From positions 186,001-250,000 of the forward strand of contig NZ_LT984804.1 of the NCBI RefSeq assembly GCF_900250115.1: 64,000 nt of DNA, given 5' to 3'. The notes under the pieces were generated by a model. The model worked only from the letters and a program-made list of their open reading frames with translations, searched no databases and was not told where the DNA came from. Position numbers and translations under genes: made by a program. This DNA is from Cupriavidus taiwanensis (lineage in GTDB: Bacteria > Pseudomonadota > Gammaproteobacteria > Burkholderiales > Burkholderiaceae). How positions within the stretch are numbered: the first letter of the stretch is position 1; each line of letters begins with the position of its first letter. This document shows positions 37,448 to 46,694 of the stretch, piece after piece.

Positions 37448-38470
37448 ATGCATTCCCGTCCAAGAATCGCCATGGTGCTGGGCGACCCCGCCGGCATCGG
37501 TCCCGAACTGATCGCCAGGCTGCTGGCCGATGCCGGCACCGCCGCGCAGGCCGAGATCCTGCTGATCGCTGACCGCACCGAATGGCGCCACGGCATGCAG
37601 GTCGCCGGGGTTGAACTGGCAGTGGCCGAGACCGATGTGCCGGCGTTCGCCACCGACGGCCAGCCGCGCCTGTACCACTGGCAGTTGCCCGAAAACCCGG
37701 TGTATGCGCGTGGCGTGGCCAGTGCCGAAGGCGGGCGCTACAGCCTGGGCACGCTGGCGTTGGCACTGGAGCTGGCGCAGGCCGGACAGGCCGATGCGAT
37801 CGTGTTCGGGCCGCTGAACAAGAGTTCGCTGCACGCCGCCGGCATGGCGCACAGCGACGAGCTGCACTGGTTCGCCGAGCAGCTCGGCTACCACGGCGAT
37901 TTCTGCGAGTTCAACGTGCTGGACGGGCTGTGGACCTCGCGCGTGACTTCGCACGTGGCGCTCAAGGACGTGCCGGCGATGATCACGCCTGAGCGCGTCG
38001 GCGGTGCGATCGACCTCATCGACCAGGCGCTGCGCCGCGCCGGCATGGCCAGCCCGCGCATCGCGGTGTGCGGCCTGAACCCCCACAACGGCGACAACGG
38101 TGCCTTCGGCCGCGAAGAGATCGAGGTGATCGCACCCGCGGTGGCTGCGGCGCGCGAGCGCGGCGTCAAGGCGGACGGCCCGTTCCCGGCCGACACCATC
38201 TTCCTGAAGGTGCAGGGCGGGCCGTCGCAGCGCCAGTTCGACGCCATCGTCACCATGTACCACGACCAGGGCCAGATCGGCATCAAGCTGATGGGCTTCT
38301 CGCGCGGCGTGACGGTGCAGGGCGGACTGCCGGTGCCGATCACCACGCCCGCGCACGGCACCGCGTTCGACATCACGCAGCAGGGCCGCGCCGATCCCGG
38401 CGCCACGCTGCAGGCGTTCCAGATCGCCTGCCGCATGGGTGCGCAACGGCGCGCCGCCGCGCAAGCCTAG
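37448..38470 (+). CDS. PdxA-family NAD-dependent dehydrogenase (paralogue)
   Basis: 340 residues. PdxA motifs are present: [39 protein letters not shown], and the metal/substrate region [29 protein letters not shown]. True PdxA oxidises 4-phosphohydroxythreonine in vitamin B6 synthesis. Paralogues called PdxA2 act in four-carbon acid-sugar pathways on phosphorylated threonate or erythronate, normally with a DUF1537 kinase. No such kinase is here. In an operon between a Bug gene and a sugar-acid dehydratase this copy is catabolic, but its reaction is uncertain. Confidence 0.82.
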   Translation: MHSRPRIAMVLGDPAGIGPELIARLLADAGTAAQAEILLIADRTEWRHGMQVAGVELAVAETDVPAFATDGQPRLYHWQLPENPVYARGVASAEGGRYSLGTLALALELAQAGQADAIVFGPLNKSSLHAAGMAHSDELHWFAEQLGYHGDFCEFNVLDGLWTSRVTSHVALKDVPAMITPERVGGAIDLIDQALRRAGMASPRIAVCGLNPHNGDNGAFGREEIEVIAPAVAAARERGVKADGPFPADTIFLKVQGGPSQRQFDAIVTMYHDQGQIGIKLMGFSRGVTVQGGLPVPITTPAHGTAFDITQQGRADPGATLQAFQIACRMGAQRRAAAQA

Positions 38471-38561
38471 CCACCCTCCATCCCTACCGGAACCCAGCAT
38501 GACCGCCCCCCGGCGCGGCCGGGGCGCGTTCGCGCCAACGCATTGCCATCAGGAGCTGAAC

Positions 38562-39737
38562 ATGAAGATCACCAACGTCCGCGCCCGCGTCTTCGAATGG
38601 AAGGGCAAGACCGTGCCGCCGCAGGCGCACTTCTGCACCAACGCCACCGACATCCTGTTCGAGCGCGGCGACGCCATGGGCTCGTTCCGCTTCCACGGCT
38701 GGATGGTGGTCGAGATCGAGACCGATAGCGGCCTGGTCGGCATCGGCAACTGCGCGCTCGCGCCGCGCGTGGCCAAGCAGATCGTCGACCAGTACCTGGC
38801 CCCGGTGGTGCTGGGCCAGGATCCGTTCGACAACGAATACCTGTGGCAGAAGATGTATCGCCGCACTCATGCCTGGGGCCGCAAGGGCATCGGCATGGCG
38901 GCGATCTCGGCGGTGGATATCGCGCTGTGGGACCTGATGGGCAAGGCCGTCGGCAAGCCGGTGTTCAAGCTGCTGGGCGGGCGCACCAAGGAAAAGATCT
39001 GGTGCTATGCCTCCAAGCTCTACAACAACGATGACCGCGATGCCTTCCTGGCCGAAGCGCAAGGCTACCTTGACCAGGGCTTTACCGCGATGAAGATGCG
39101 CTTCGGCTACGGGCCCAAGGACGGTCCCGCAGGCATGCAGAAAAACCTCGAGCAGGTGCGGTTGCTGCGCGAGCTGGTCGGCGACGGCGTCGACATCATG
39201 CTGGAGTGCTACATGGGCTGGACGCTGGAGTACGCGCGCCGCATGCTGCCGCGCCTGGCGGAGTTCAATCCCCGCTGGCTGGAAGAGCCAGTGATCGCCG
39301 ACGATATCGAAGGCTATGTCGAGCTGAAGAAGGCGAGCCCGTTTCCGATCTCCGGCGGCGAGCACGAGTTCACTTCGTACGGCTTCAAGGACCTGCTGGA
39401 GCGCCGCGCGGTCGACGTGATCCAGTACGACACCAACCGTGTCGGCGGCATCACCGCGGCGCAGAAGATCAACGCCATGGCCGAGGCCTGGTCGGTGCCG
39501 GTGATCCCGCACGCCGGCCAGATGCACAATTACCACCTGACCATGGCGTCGACCGCGTCGCCGATGGCCGAGTACTTCCCGGTGCATGATGTCGAGGTCG
39601 GCAACGAGCTGTTCTACTACATCTTCAAGGGTGACCCGGCGCCGGACAACGGCTACCTGCAGCTTGACGACAACCTGCCGGGGCTGGGGCTGGAGCTGAA
39701 TCCGGCCTACTTCGACCAGTTCGATATCCTCGGCTGA
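38562..39737 (+). CDS. Enolase-superfamily sugar-acid dehydratase (rhamnonate/lyxonate dehydratase-like)
   Basis: 391 residues from the ATG at 38562 with AGGAG upstream. Mandelate racemase/muconate-lactonizing fold: an N-terminal capping domain ([19 protein letters not shown]), then barrel metal ligands in [20 protein letters not shown] and [12 protein letters not shown], and the general-acid histidine in [13 protein letters not shown]. The pattern fits L-rhamnonate dehydratase relatives, a group that includes L-lyxonate dehydratases. Dehydration of an L-pentonate here would give 2-keto-3-deoxy-L-pentonate, the substrate of the dehydratase at 34352. Exact substrate not decidable by eye. Confidence 0.85.
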   Translation: MKITNVRARVFEWKGKTVPPQAHFCTNATDILFERGDAMGSFRFHGWMVVEIETDSGLVGIGNCALAPRVAKQIVDQYLAPVVLGQDPFDNEYLWQKMYRRTHAWGRKGIGMAAISAVDIALWDLMGKAVGKPVFKLLGGRTKEKIWCYASKLYNNDDRDAFLAEAQGYLDQGFTAMKMRFGYGPKDGPAGMQKNLEQVRLLRELVGDGVDIMLECYMGWTLEYARRMLPRLAEFNPRWLEEPVIADDIEGYVELKKASPFPISGGEHEFTSYGFKDLLERRAVDVIQYDTNRVGGITAAQKINAMAEAWSVPVIPHAGQMHNYHLTMASTASPMAEYFPVHDVEVGNELFYYIFKGDPAPDNGYLQLDDNLPGLGLELNPAYFDQFDILG

Positions 39738-39761
39738 CGCCTGCCGCAAGCAGGCGCCGGC

Positions 39762-40739
39762 TCACGCCGGCGCTTGCGCGCCATAGATCGCCTGCGCGGC
39801 CTCGCGCAGCGCCTCCGCGACCAGCAGCGCGCCGGGGGACATCAGCCGGTCGGTCGGCGTAATCAGGCCGAAGTCGTCCATATGGCAGGGCATCGCCATT
39901 GGCAGGATCTCTACCATGCCGAATGCGGCGTAGTACTGCGCCACGTCGGCGGTCAGCACCGCGATCATGTCCGACTGCGTCACCATGCGCGTCAGGAACA
40001 GCAGCGCGGCGGTCTCGACCACATTGACCGGCGGCGCCAGGCTGGCGCGCTGGAACATCAGCTCGAAGCGGTGGCGCAGCACGGTGCCGGCGGGCGGGAT
40101 CAGCCAGGCGGCGTCGGCGATGTCGGCCAGCGACAGCCCGGCTGCGGCCAGCATCGGATGGCCCGGGCGCACCACCGCGCATACCGGTTCCTCTGCCATC
40201 GGCTCGTAGCGCAGCCGACCCTTGTCGTGCTCCGGGAACAGGCGCGCCACCACCATGTCGAGCTTTTCCTGTCCCAGGCGGTCGAGCAGCACATTGCTGT
40301 TGTCGATCTCGACCGAGACCCGCAATCCCGGATAGTGCGCCTTGACCTGCGCGATCGCCGCGGGCAGCAGCCGCACCCCGGGCGAGGTAATCGCGCCGAT
40401 CGCCACATGGCCGAGGCGTCCGGCCTTCAGCGCCAGCACCTCTTCGCGCGCCTGGTTCAGGCTGCCGACCACCGCGCGTGCGTGCCGGATCATCGCGCGG
40501 CCGTAGTCGGTCGGCGCCATGCCGCGCGGCAGGCGCTCGAACAGCGGCACCGACAGCAGCTCCTCCAGCTCGCGCAGCAGTTTGGACGCGGCCGGCTGCG
40601 TCATCGCCAGGCGTTCGGCGGCGCGGTGGATGCTGCCTTCGTCGGCCACGGCGAGCAGCAGCAACAGCTGGCGGGTCTTGAGGCGGGTGTGGTTGTGCCA
40701 GGCCGGCGAGGTCGCGGGGGAAGGGATGGGGGCGGGCAT
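39762..40739 (-). CDS. LysR-family regulator (GbpR-like), divergent from the IlvD/EDD dehydratase
   Basis: 325 residues from the ATG at 40739. HTH at SIHRAAERLAMTQPAASKLL, then LFERLPRGMAPTDYGRAMIRHAR, the same subgroup as the regulators at 31573 and 35398. The effector domain has AIGAITSPGVRLLPAAIAQV. It is divergent from the IlvD/EDD dehydratase and MFS genes, with a 214-bp gap, and is the natural candidate to control them with a pentonate as inducer. The two ATs-rich patches in the gap (gtactgatgccggaatcgat; cttcattagtagcatattgg) are where the promoters should be. Confidence 0.87.
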   Translation of the reverse strand: MPAPIPSPATSPAWHNHTRLKTRQLLLLLAVADEGSIHRAAERLAMTQPAASKLLRELEELLSVPLFERLPRGMAPTDYGRAMIRHARAVVGSLNQAREEVLALKAGRLGHVAIGAITSPGVRLLPAAIAQVKAHYPGLRVSVEIDNSNVLLDRLGQEKLDMVVARLFPEHDKGRLRYEPMAEEPVCAVVRPGHPMLAAAGLSLADIADAAWLIPPAGTVLRHRFELMFQRASLAPPVNVVETAALLFLTRMVTQSDMIAVLTADVAQYYAAFGMVEILPMAMPCHMDDFGLITPTDRLMSPGALLVAEALREAAQAIYGAQAPA

Positions 40740-40953
40740 GGGTCAGGGTTAGTACTGATGCCGGAATCGATATGGCAAAGGCCGAACTCTTCATTAGTAG
40801 CATATTGGCAAGCTGCATACACTCCGTCCGACAAAACCACAACGACCGGAGACAGCGTGGCGCCCGCCAGGACGCGATGTCCGCCAGGCCGCTGGCTCCG
40901 TCGTCCCTGCCATCCAGGCTGCCTTTCCGGGCAGCCCCCGTATCAGGAACAAC

Positions 40954-42699
40954 ATGTCGGATTCCAACGACAAGCAACGCAAGCCGCTGCGCTCGACCGC
41001 GTGGTTCGGCACCGCCGACAAGAACGGCTTCATGTACCGCAGCTGGATGAAGAACCAGGGCATTCCCGACCACGCCTTCGACGGCCGCCCGGTGATCGGC
41101 ATCTGCAACACGTGGTCGGAACTGACGCCGTGCAACGCCCACTTCCGCAAGCTGGCCGAGCACGTCAAGCGCGGCGTGTACGAGGCCGGCGGCTTCCCGG
41201 TGGAATTCCCGGTGTTCTCCAACGGCGAATCCAACCTGCGCCCGACCGCGATGCTGACGCGCAACCTGGCCGCGATGGACGTCGAGGAAGCGATCCGCGG
41301 CAACCCGATCGACGCCGTGGTGCTGCTGACCGGCTGCGACAAGACCACGCCCGCGCTGCTGATGGGCGCTGCCAGCTGCGACGTGCCTGCCATCGTCGTC
41401 ACCGGCGGGCCGATGCTCAACGGCAAGCTCGACGGCAAGGACATCGGCTCCGGCACCGCGGTCTGGCAACTGCATGAATCGCTGAAGGCGGGCGAGATCA
41501 ACCTGCACCAGTTCCTGTCGGCCGAAGCCGGCATGTCGCGCTCGGCCGGCACCTGCAACACCATGGGCACTGCCTCGACCATGGCCTGCATGGCCGAGGC
41601 GCTGGGCACCTCGCTGCCGCACAACGCGGCGATCCCGGCGGTCGATTCGCGCCGCTACGTGCTGGCGCACATGTCCGGCATCCGCATCGTCGAGATGGCG
41701 CGCGAGGACCTGACGCTGTCGAAGATCCTGACGCGCCAGGCGTTCGAGAACGCGATCCGGGTCAATGCGGCGATCGGCGGCTCGACCAACGCCGTGATCC
41801 ACCTGAAGGCGATCGCCGGACGCATCGGGGTGCCGCTCGAACTGGAAGACTGGAGCACGGTGGGGCGCGACACGCCGACCATCGTCGACCTGATGCCGTC
41901 GGGCCGCTTCCTGATGGAAGAGTTTTACTACGCCGGCGGCCTGCCCGCGGTGCTGCGCCGCATGGGCGAGGCCGGACTGCTGCCGCATCCGGGCGCGCTG
42001 ACCGTCAACGGCAAGACGATCTGGGACAACGTCAGGGATGCGCCGATCACCAACGACGAAGTCATCCGCCCGCTGGACCAGCCGCTGATCCGCGATGGCA
42101 GCATCCGCATCCTGCGCGGCAACCTGTCGCCGCGCGGCGCGGTGCTCAAGCCGTCGGCGGCTACGCCCAGGCTGCTGCGCCATCGCGGCCGCGCGGTGGT
42201 GTTCGAAAACCTGGAGCACTACAAGGAGCGCATCGTCGACGAGTCGCTCGAGGTCGACGAGAATTCGGTGCTCGTCCTCAAGCGCTGCGGCCCGCGCGGC
42301 TATCCCGGCATGGCCGAGGTCGGCAACATGGGCCTGCCGCCCAAGCTGCTGCGCCAGGGCATCAAGGACATGGTGCGCATTTCCGATGCGCGCATGAGCG
42401 GCACCGCCTATGGCACCGTGGTGCTGCACGTGGCACCGGAAGCCGCTGCCGGCGGGCCGCTGGCGATCGTGCGCGACGGCGACTGGATCGAGCTGGACTG
42501 CGAGGCCGGACGCCTGCACCTGGATATCGACCCCGCCGAGTTCGAGCGCCGCATGGCCGACGTGCAGCCGCTGCAGGCGCCTGCCGACGGCGGCTATCGC
42601 AAGCTGTACGTCGACCACGTGCTGCAGGCCGACCAGGGCTGCGACCTCGACTTCCTGGTGGGCTGCCGCGGCCGCGCGGTGCCGCGCCACTCGCACTGA
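40954..42699 (+). CDS. IlvD/EDD-family sugar-acid dehydratase (L-arabinonate dehydratase-like)
   Basis: 581 residues. The iron-sulfur ligand cysteines are Cys60 (LTPCNAHF), Cys128 (LTGCDKTTPALLMGAASC) and Cys201 (SAGTCNTMGTAST), close to the positions known for [2Fe-2S] L-arabinonate dehydratases. The active-site serine region RMSGTAYGTVVLHVAPE is intact. The subgroup dehydrates L-arabinonate or similar aldonates to 2-keto-3-deoxy acids; dihydroxyacid dehydratase (IlvD) is longer on family alignment in other regions. It is followed by an MFS acid transporter, so uptake and first step are probably made together. Confidence 0.9.
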   Translation: MSDSNDKQRKPLRSTAWFGTADKNGFMYRSWMKNQGIPDHAFDGRPVIGICNTWSELTPCNAHFRKLAEHVKRGVYEAGGFPVEFPVFSNGESNLRPTAMLTRNLAAMDVEEAIRGNPIDAVVLLTGCDKTTPALLMGAASCDVPAIVVTGGPMLNGKLDGKDIGSGTAVWQLHESLKAGEINLHQFLSAEAGMSRSAGTCNTMGTASTMACMAEALGTSLPHNAAIPAVDSRRYVLAHMSGIRIVEMAREDLTLSKILTRQAFENAIRVNAAIGGSTNAVIHLKAIAGRIGVPLELEDWSTVGRDTPTIVDLMPSGRFLMEEFYYAGGLPAVLRRMGEAGLLPHPGALTVNGKTIWDNVRDAPITNDEVIRPLDQPLIRDGSIRILRGNLSPRGAVLKPSAATPRLLRHRGRAVVFENLEHYKERIVDESLEVDENSVLVLKRCGPRGYPGMAEVGNMGLPPKLLRQGIKDMVRISDARMSGTAYGTVVLHVAPEAAAGGPLAIVRDGDWIELDCEAGRLHLDIDPAEFERRMADVQPLQAPADGGYRKLYVDHVLQADQGCDLDFLVGCRGRAVPRHSH

Positions 42700-42761
42700 G
42701 CCATTGCACCAAAGCGCCGGCCGCCAGGCGCGGCCGGCCAAGACAAAAAAGGAGACCCGCC

Positions 42762-44105
42762 ATGCAAGGCACCCACACCGCGCCGATCGAGCGCGCCGCC
42801 CCGACCCGGGCTGAAACTTCACCAGCCGCGGAGGAGCACCGCATCATCGGCATGCTGGTGCGGCGCCTGATCCCGTTCCTGGCGCTGATCTATGTGGTCG
42901 CGTATATCGACCGCTCGGTGGTCGGCTTCGCCAAGCTGCACATGAACGCGGCCATCGGCATCAGCGATGCCGCCTACGGGCTGGGCGCCGGCCTGTTCTT
43001 CGTCGGCTACTTCCTGTGCGAGGTGCCGAGCAACCTGGCGCTGGAACGCTTCGGCGCGCGCCGCTGGTTTGCGCGCATCCTGTTCACCTGGGGCGTGATC
43101 ACCATGGCGATGGCGTTCACGCAGGGCGCGCACAGCTTCTACATGCTGCGCTTCCTGCTGGGCGCGGCCGAGGCCGGGCTGTATCCGGGCATCCTCTACT
43201 TCCTCACCAAGTGGTTCCCGATGCGGCACCGCGCGCGCATCATCGGCCTGCTGGTGCTGGCGCAACCGATCGCGCTGATCATCACCGGACCGATCGCCGG
43301 GCTGGTGCTGTCCACCCACGGCCTGTTCGGCATGAACAACTGGCAGACGCTGTTCGTGCTGAGCGGCCTGCCCGCGGTGCTGCTGTGCCTGCCGACGCTG
43401 AAGCTGCTGCCCGAGTCGCCGGCCAGCGCCGCCTGGCTGGCGCCGGCGGACCGCGCCTGGATCGAGCGCGAACTGGCCGCCGACCAGGCCGCCTATGCAC
43501 TGAAATCGCACGGCAATCCGCTGCGCGCGCTCAGGGACAAGCGCGTGCTGCTGCTGTCGCTGCTGTTCCTGCCGTTTCCGCTCAGCATCTACGGGCTGTC
43601 GCTGTGGCTGCCGACCATCATCAAGCAGTTCGGCGTTACCGATGCGATGACCGGGCTGCTGTCGGCCGTGCCCTACCTGTTTGCCGTGGTCGGGCTGTGG
43701 CTGGTGCCGCGCCACTCGGACCGCAAGCGCGAGCGCTACGGCCATATCGTGGTGGTGTCGGGCATGGCCGCCATCACCATGGCGCTGAGCGCATGGGTGC
43801 AGTCACCGGTGCTGCAGTTCCTGTTTATCTGCCTGACCGCGTTCTCGATCTACTCGATCCAGGCGGTGGTGTGGGCGCTGCCCGGCGAGTTCCTGACCGG
43901 CGCCAGCGCCGCGGTGGGCATCGCCACCATCAACTCGCTGGCCAATCTGGGCGGCTATTTCGGGCCATATGGCATCGGCGTGATCAAGGACGCCACCGGC
44001 AGCCTTGCCGCCGGGCTGTATTTCCTGGCGGCGATGCTTTTGTTTGCTGTGCTGATGGCCTTTGTCGTGCGCGCGGCGCTGCGGCCGGCGCCTGAGCGCG
44101 CCTGA
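42762..44105 (+). CDS. MFS transporter, anion:cation symporter type
   Basis: 447 residues with 12 hydrophobic segments. N-terminal RRLIPFLALIYVVAYIDRSVVGFAKLHMN is the hallmark of the ACS/phthalate-glucarate-type MFS permeases. Also seen are GAGLFFVGYFLCEVPSNLALER and RFLLGAAEAGLYPGILYFL, with KWFPMRHRARIIGL in the loop. These import organic acid anions with H+. Co-direction with the dehydratase 62 bp upstream suggests it imports the sugar acid that enzyme uses. An AAGGAGA ribosome site precedes the ATG. Confidence 0.9.
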   Translation: MQGTHTAPIERAAPTRAETSPAAEEHRIIGMLVRRLIPFLALIYVVAYIDRSVVGFAKLHMNAAIGISDAAYGLGAGLFFVGYFLCEVPSNLALERFGARRWFARILFTWGVITMAMAFTQGAHSFYMLRFLLGAAEAGLYPGILYFLTKWFPMRHRARIIGLLVLAQPIALIITGPIAGLVLSTHGLFGMNNWQTLFVLSGLPAVLLCLPTLKLLPESPASAAWLAPADRAWIERELAADQAAYALKSHGNPLRALRDKRVLLLSLLFLPFPLSIYGLSLWLPTIIKQFGVTDAMTGLLSAVPYLFAVVGLWLVPRHSDRKRERYGHIVVVSGMAAITMALSAWVQSPVLQFLFICLTAFSIYSIQAVVWALPGEFLTGASAAVGIATINSLANLGGYFGPYGIGVIKDATGSLAAGLYFLAAMLLFAVLMAFVVRAALRPAPERA

Positions 44106-44134
44106 GCAAGGCGCATCGAGCCCATCGCACCGGC

Positions 44135-44371
44135 TCAGGGCCGCCGCTTCTTCCATTCGTAGTCGGGCGGCGGGTCGGCGGCGCCGGCGCGGCCGACCGA
44201 GTCGGGATTCTCCGAACACAGCGTGACAAAGCTGACCGCCTCGCCCGCGTGCTGGCGCTGGCGCAGCGCTTCGGTAAAGCGCAGCGCCTCGCGCATCGCG
44301 TCGCTGGGGAACGACTGCGCGTGCGGCGTCAGTCCGGTGCCGAGGGCTTCGGACCAGTAGACCATGTACAT
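44135..44371 (-). CDS. Small conserved-looking hypothetical protein (78 aa)
   Basis: From the ATG at 44371 the reading is MYMVYWSEALGTGLTPHAQS, then DAMREALRFTEALRQRQHAG, FVTLCSENPDSVG and a charged tail ending YEWKKRRP. The composition (aromatic start, amphipathic helix, VSFVTLCSEN strand) looks like a real folded protein rather than antisense noise. AAGGAAG lies just upstream. No family is recognised. It is convergent with the MFS gene and divergent from the GNAT gene. Confidence 0.65.
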   Translation of the reverse strand: MYMVYWSEALGTGLTPHAQSFPSDAMREALRFTEALRQRQHAGEAVSFVTLCSENPDSVGRAGAADPPPDYEWKKRRP

Positions 44372-44585
44372 AAGGCTTCCTTTTGCTTGCGCGGGGCTGC
44401 CCGGGATGCTGCAACCTTCGTTCCCGCTGCCGCGGCGGCACGCAACGGAAGGCCGGGTGCGCCGGGGACCACGATTGCAAACCCTTCCTCCGCCTTTTGC
44501 AAGCTTTGGCATGGCGTGGGCACAATGAGCGCTGCCGCGCGCCCTGCTTCCCGGCGCGGATGCCGCTGTGCCTTTCCCGTCTCCC

Positions 44586-45131
44586 ATGCCCGAAATTGCG
44601 CTGATTCCCGCCACCGCCGCCGATACCGACCGGCTTGCCGCCATGCACGCCGCCAGCTGGCAGCACACGTACCCCGGCATGCTGCCCGACGCTTACCTGC
44701 GCGACCAGGCCTACCCCGAGCGCCTGGCGGCCTGGCGCGCGCGCATGCACGACGGCGCCGATGGCCCCGCCGAGGTCACGCTGGCGCTGGTCGACGGCGA
44801 GGCCGCCGGCTTTGCCTGCCTGTTGCCGCAGGCCGACCTACGCTTTGGCATCTACCTGGACAACCTGCATGTCCTGCCGGCTTTCCATGGCCAGGGGTTA
44901 GGCAAGCGGCTGCTGGCGCATTGCGCGCAACGGGTCGCGCAGGGCTGGCCGGGGCAGCCGCTGTTCCTCTATGTGCTCGATGCCAATGCGCAGGCGCGCG
45001 AGTTCTACCAGCGGCTGGGCGGCGAGGCATCGGCGCCGTTCGAGGACGATTTCCATGGACCTGGCCTGCGCGTGATGGTGCGGCGCGTGACCTGGCGCGA
45101 CGTGGCGGAACTGGCCAGGCGGCTGGCGTAG
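44586..45131 (+). CDS. GNAT-family N-acetyltransferase
   Basis: 181 residues from the ATG at 44586; a GTG six codons earlier (44568) is also possible. GNAT motifs: IPATAADTDRLAAMHAASWQ, then the acetyl-CoA loop LPAFHGQGLGKRLLAHCAQR (Q/R-x-x-G-x-G/A), and LYVLDANAQAREFYQRLGGE as motif B. This is the broad RimI/PhnO-like branch; substrates include amines of small molecules or protein N-termini. It stands alone with no operon partner on this side. Confidence 0.85.
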   Translation: MPEIALIPATAADTDRLAAMHAASWQHTYPGMLPDAYLRDQAYPERLAAWRARMHDGADGPAEVTLALVDGEAAGFACLLPQADLRFGIYLDNLHVLPAFHGQGLGKRLLAHCAQRVAQGWPGQPLFLYVLDANAQAREFYQRLGGEASAPFEDDFHGPGLRVMVRRVTWRDVAELARRLA

Positions 45132-45216
45132 GGCCCGCATGGCGGCGCGGCGGGCATTGCCATGCCGCGCGCCACTGGCCTACCATCGCCGGCAGGCCAA
45201 CCGGAGACCACCCGCC

Positions 45217-46356
45217 ATGACACCATCGATCGCCCGCCTGCCGCAGCCCGCCCGTTCGCGCGTGGCGCGCGCGCTGGCCGCAGCCACCCTGGCCATGCTG
45301 GCCGGCTGCGCTGGCACGCCGACAGTGCCGCCGGTCGCGGGCAACGCTGCCGGTGCCGCGGCCGCCGCGCCGCGGTGGCAGCGCGTGCATCTCGGCGCGG
45401 GCGCCGGCTATGACTTCCCGGTCTATGCCAACCACCGGCTCGATGGCGACCTGTCGCGCATTCGCGAAGTCGTGCTGGTCCAGCACGGCCTGCAGCGCAA
45501 TGGCGACGACTACTATGCCGCTGGCGCGGCACTGCTGAAGGCCAGCGGCCGCAACCCGGACGAGGTGCTGCTGGTCGCGCCGAATTTTCCCGGCACGCCG
45601 GACCGGAACCAGGGCTTTACCGGCATGCCGCACTGGTCGGTGCAGGGCTGGCTCAGCGGCGAGGACGCGCTCGAGGGTCCGGTCCGGGTCAGCTCATTGC
45701 AGGTGCTGGACGACCTGCTCGCGCTCTTCACCGACAAGGCGCGGCTGCCGCAAGTGCGCAAGATGACGGTGGCCGGCCACTCCGGCGGCGCGCAGATCGT
45801 GCACCGCTATGCGGTGCTGAACCGTGTCGACGAACGCATCCGCGCGGGCGGCATCGACCTGCGCTACGTCGTGGCCAATCCGTCGTCGTATCTGTATTTC
45901 ACGCCGCTGCGGCCGGCTGGCGCCGATGGCAAGTCGTTCGCGCCGTATGACCGGGCGCGCTGCCCGGACTACGACAAGTACCGCTACGGCATGCAGGACA
46001 TGGTGCCGTATGCGCAAGGCGCCGACGGCATGGCGCTGTACCGGCGCTATGCCGGGCGCCAGGTGACCTATCTGGCCGGCACCGAGGACAACGATCCCAA
46101 CCACCGCGTGCTCGACAAATCGTGCGGCGCCGAGGCCGAGGGCACCACGCGGCTGCAGCGTGCGCGCGGCTACCTGCGCTATGAGCGCTACCTCGCCGGC
46201 CCGGGCCTGGTCCCGGGCCACCAGGCGTATGAAGTGGTGGGCGTGGGGCACGACCAGGCGCGCATGTTCGGTTCCCAGTGCGGGGCGCAAGCCGTGTTCG
46301 GCATGCCCGAGGCGGCCAATGCCGGTGGTGCGGCGTGCCGTGCGCCGCAGCTTTGA
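45217..46356 (+). CDS. Alpha/beta-hydrolase lipoprotein
   Basis: 379 residues from the ATG at 45217. Lipoprotein signal ending LAMLAGCAGTP, then a Gly/Ala/Pro linker. The hydrolase core begins REVVLVQHGLQRNGDDYYAAG and has the nucleophile elbow VAGHSGGAQIVHRY. Later come VVANPSSYLYFTPLRP and GTEDNDPNHRVLDKSCGAEAEG, where the acid and base residues should lie (final VVGVGHDQARMFGS offers the histidine). It would act in the periplasm or outer membrane; the substrate is unknown. Proteins of this layout occur in several Burkholderiales and fungi. Confidence 0.82.
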   Translation: MTPSIARLPQPARSRVARALAAATLAMLAGCAGTPTVPPVAGNAAGAAAAAPRWQRVHLGAGAGYDFPVYANHRLDGDLSRIREVVLVQHGLQRNGDDYYAAGAALLKASGRNPDEVLLVAPNFPGTPDRNQGFTGMPHWSVQGWLSGEDALEGPVRVSSLQVLDDLLALFTDKARLPQVRKMTVAGHSGGAQIVHRYAVLNRVDERIRAGGIDLRYVVANPSSYLYFTPLRPAGADGKSFAPYDRARCPDYDKYRYGMQDMVPYAQGADGMALYRRYAGRQVTYLAGTEDNDPNHRVLDKSCGAEAEGTTRLQRARGYLRYERYLAGPGLVPGHQAYEVVGVGHDQARMFGSQCGAQAVFGMPEAANAGGAACRAPQL

Positions 46357-46383
46357 GGCAGGCACGCGCCGACACCGGCGGCA

Positions 46384-46410
46384 AGAAAAAACCCGCGAAG
46401 CTCGCGGGTT
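46384..46410 (-). terminator. Rho-independent terminator (minus strand)
   Basis: Stem AACCCGCG / CGCGGGTT (46390-46397 with 46403-46410), loop of five; read on the minus strand it is followed by six T (46384-46390). It ends the small gene at 46473-46694. Confidence 0.85.
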
Positions 46411-46472
46411 CAAGTCCCTGCCCGCAGGATCGGGCTCGGAGGAGACAACCACAGGGAAACGGTGGCGCGGGA

Positions 46473-46694
46473 TCAGCTCAGGTTGTATTTGACGACCTGT
46501 TCCTCGACGCCGACAAAACGCACCAGCTGGCGCAGCCCGCTGGGATATTCCTTGATATGGTGCCCGTCAGGGGTATCGGGCAGACGGTAATAGACTGGCG
46601 CCTTGTCGTGCACTGGCGCCAGCAGGCCGAGCGGACGCGCGTCGGCTTCCCAGGCCACGTCGCGGTCTTCGGCAAGCAGGATTCTTCCGGTCAT
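46473..46694 (-). CDS. Small hypothetical protein (73 aa)
   Basis: From the ATG at 46694: MTGRILLAEDRDVAWEADAR, then LGLLAPVHDKAPVYYRLPD, and a charged tail LRQLVRFVGVEEQVVKYNLS. No family recognised, but the protein has a mixed, folded-looking composition, its own terminator 63 bp downstream and an AT-rich upstream region, which together support a true gene. It is convergent with the hydrolase and divergent from the PadR gene. Confidence 0.65.
   Translation of the reverse strand: MTGRILLAEDRDVAWEADARPLGLLAPVHDKAPVYYRLPDTPDGHHIKEYPSGLRQLVRFVGVEEQVVKYNLS

Noticed and set aside
39625..42822. A 1065-codon open frame on the minus strand across the sugar-acid genes
   Set aside because: It is antisense to the clear IlvD/EDD dehydratase; codon composition is that of a GC-rich shadow, and only its distal part overlaps the real LysR gene in another frame.
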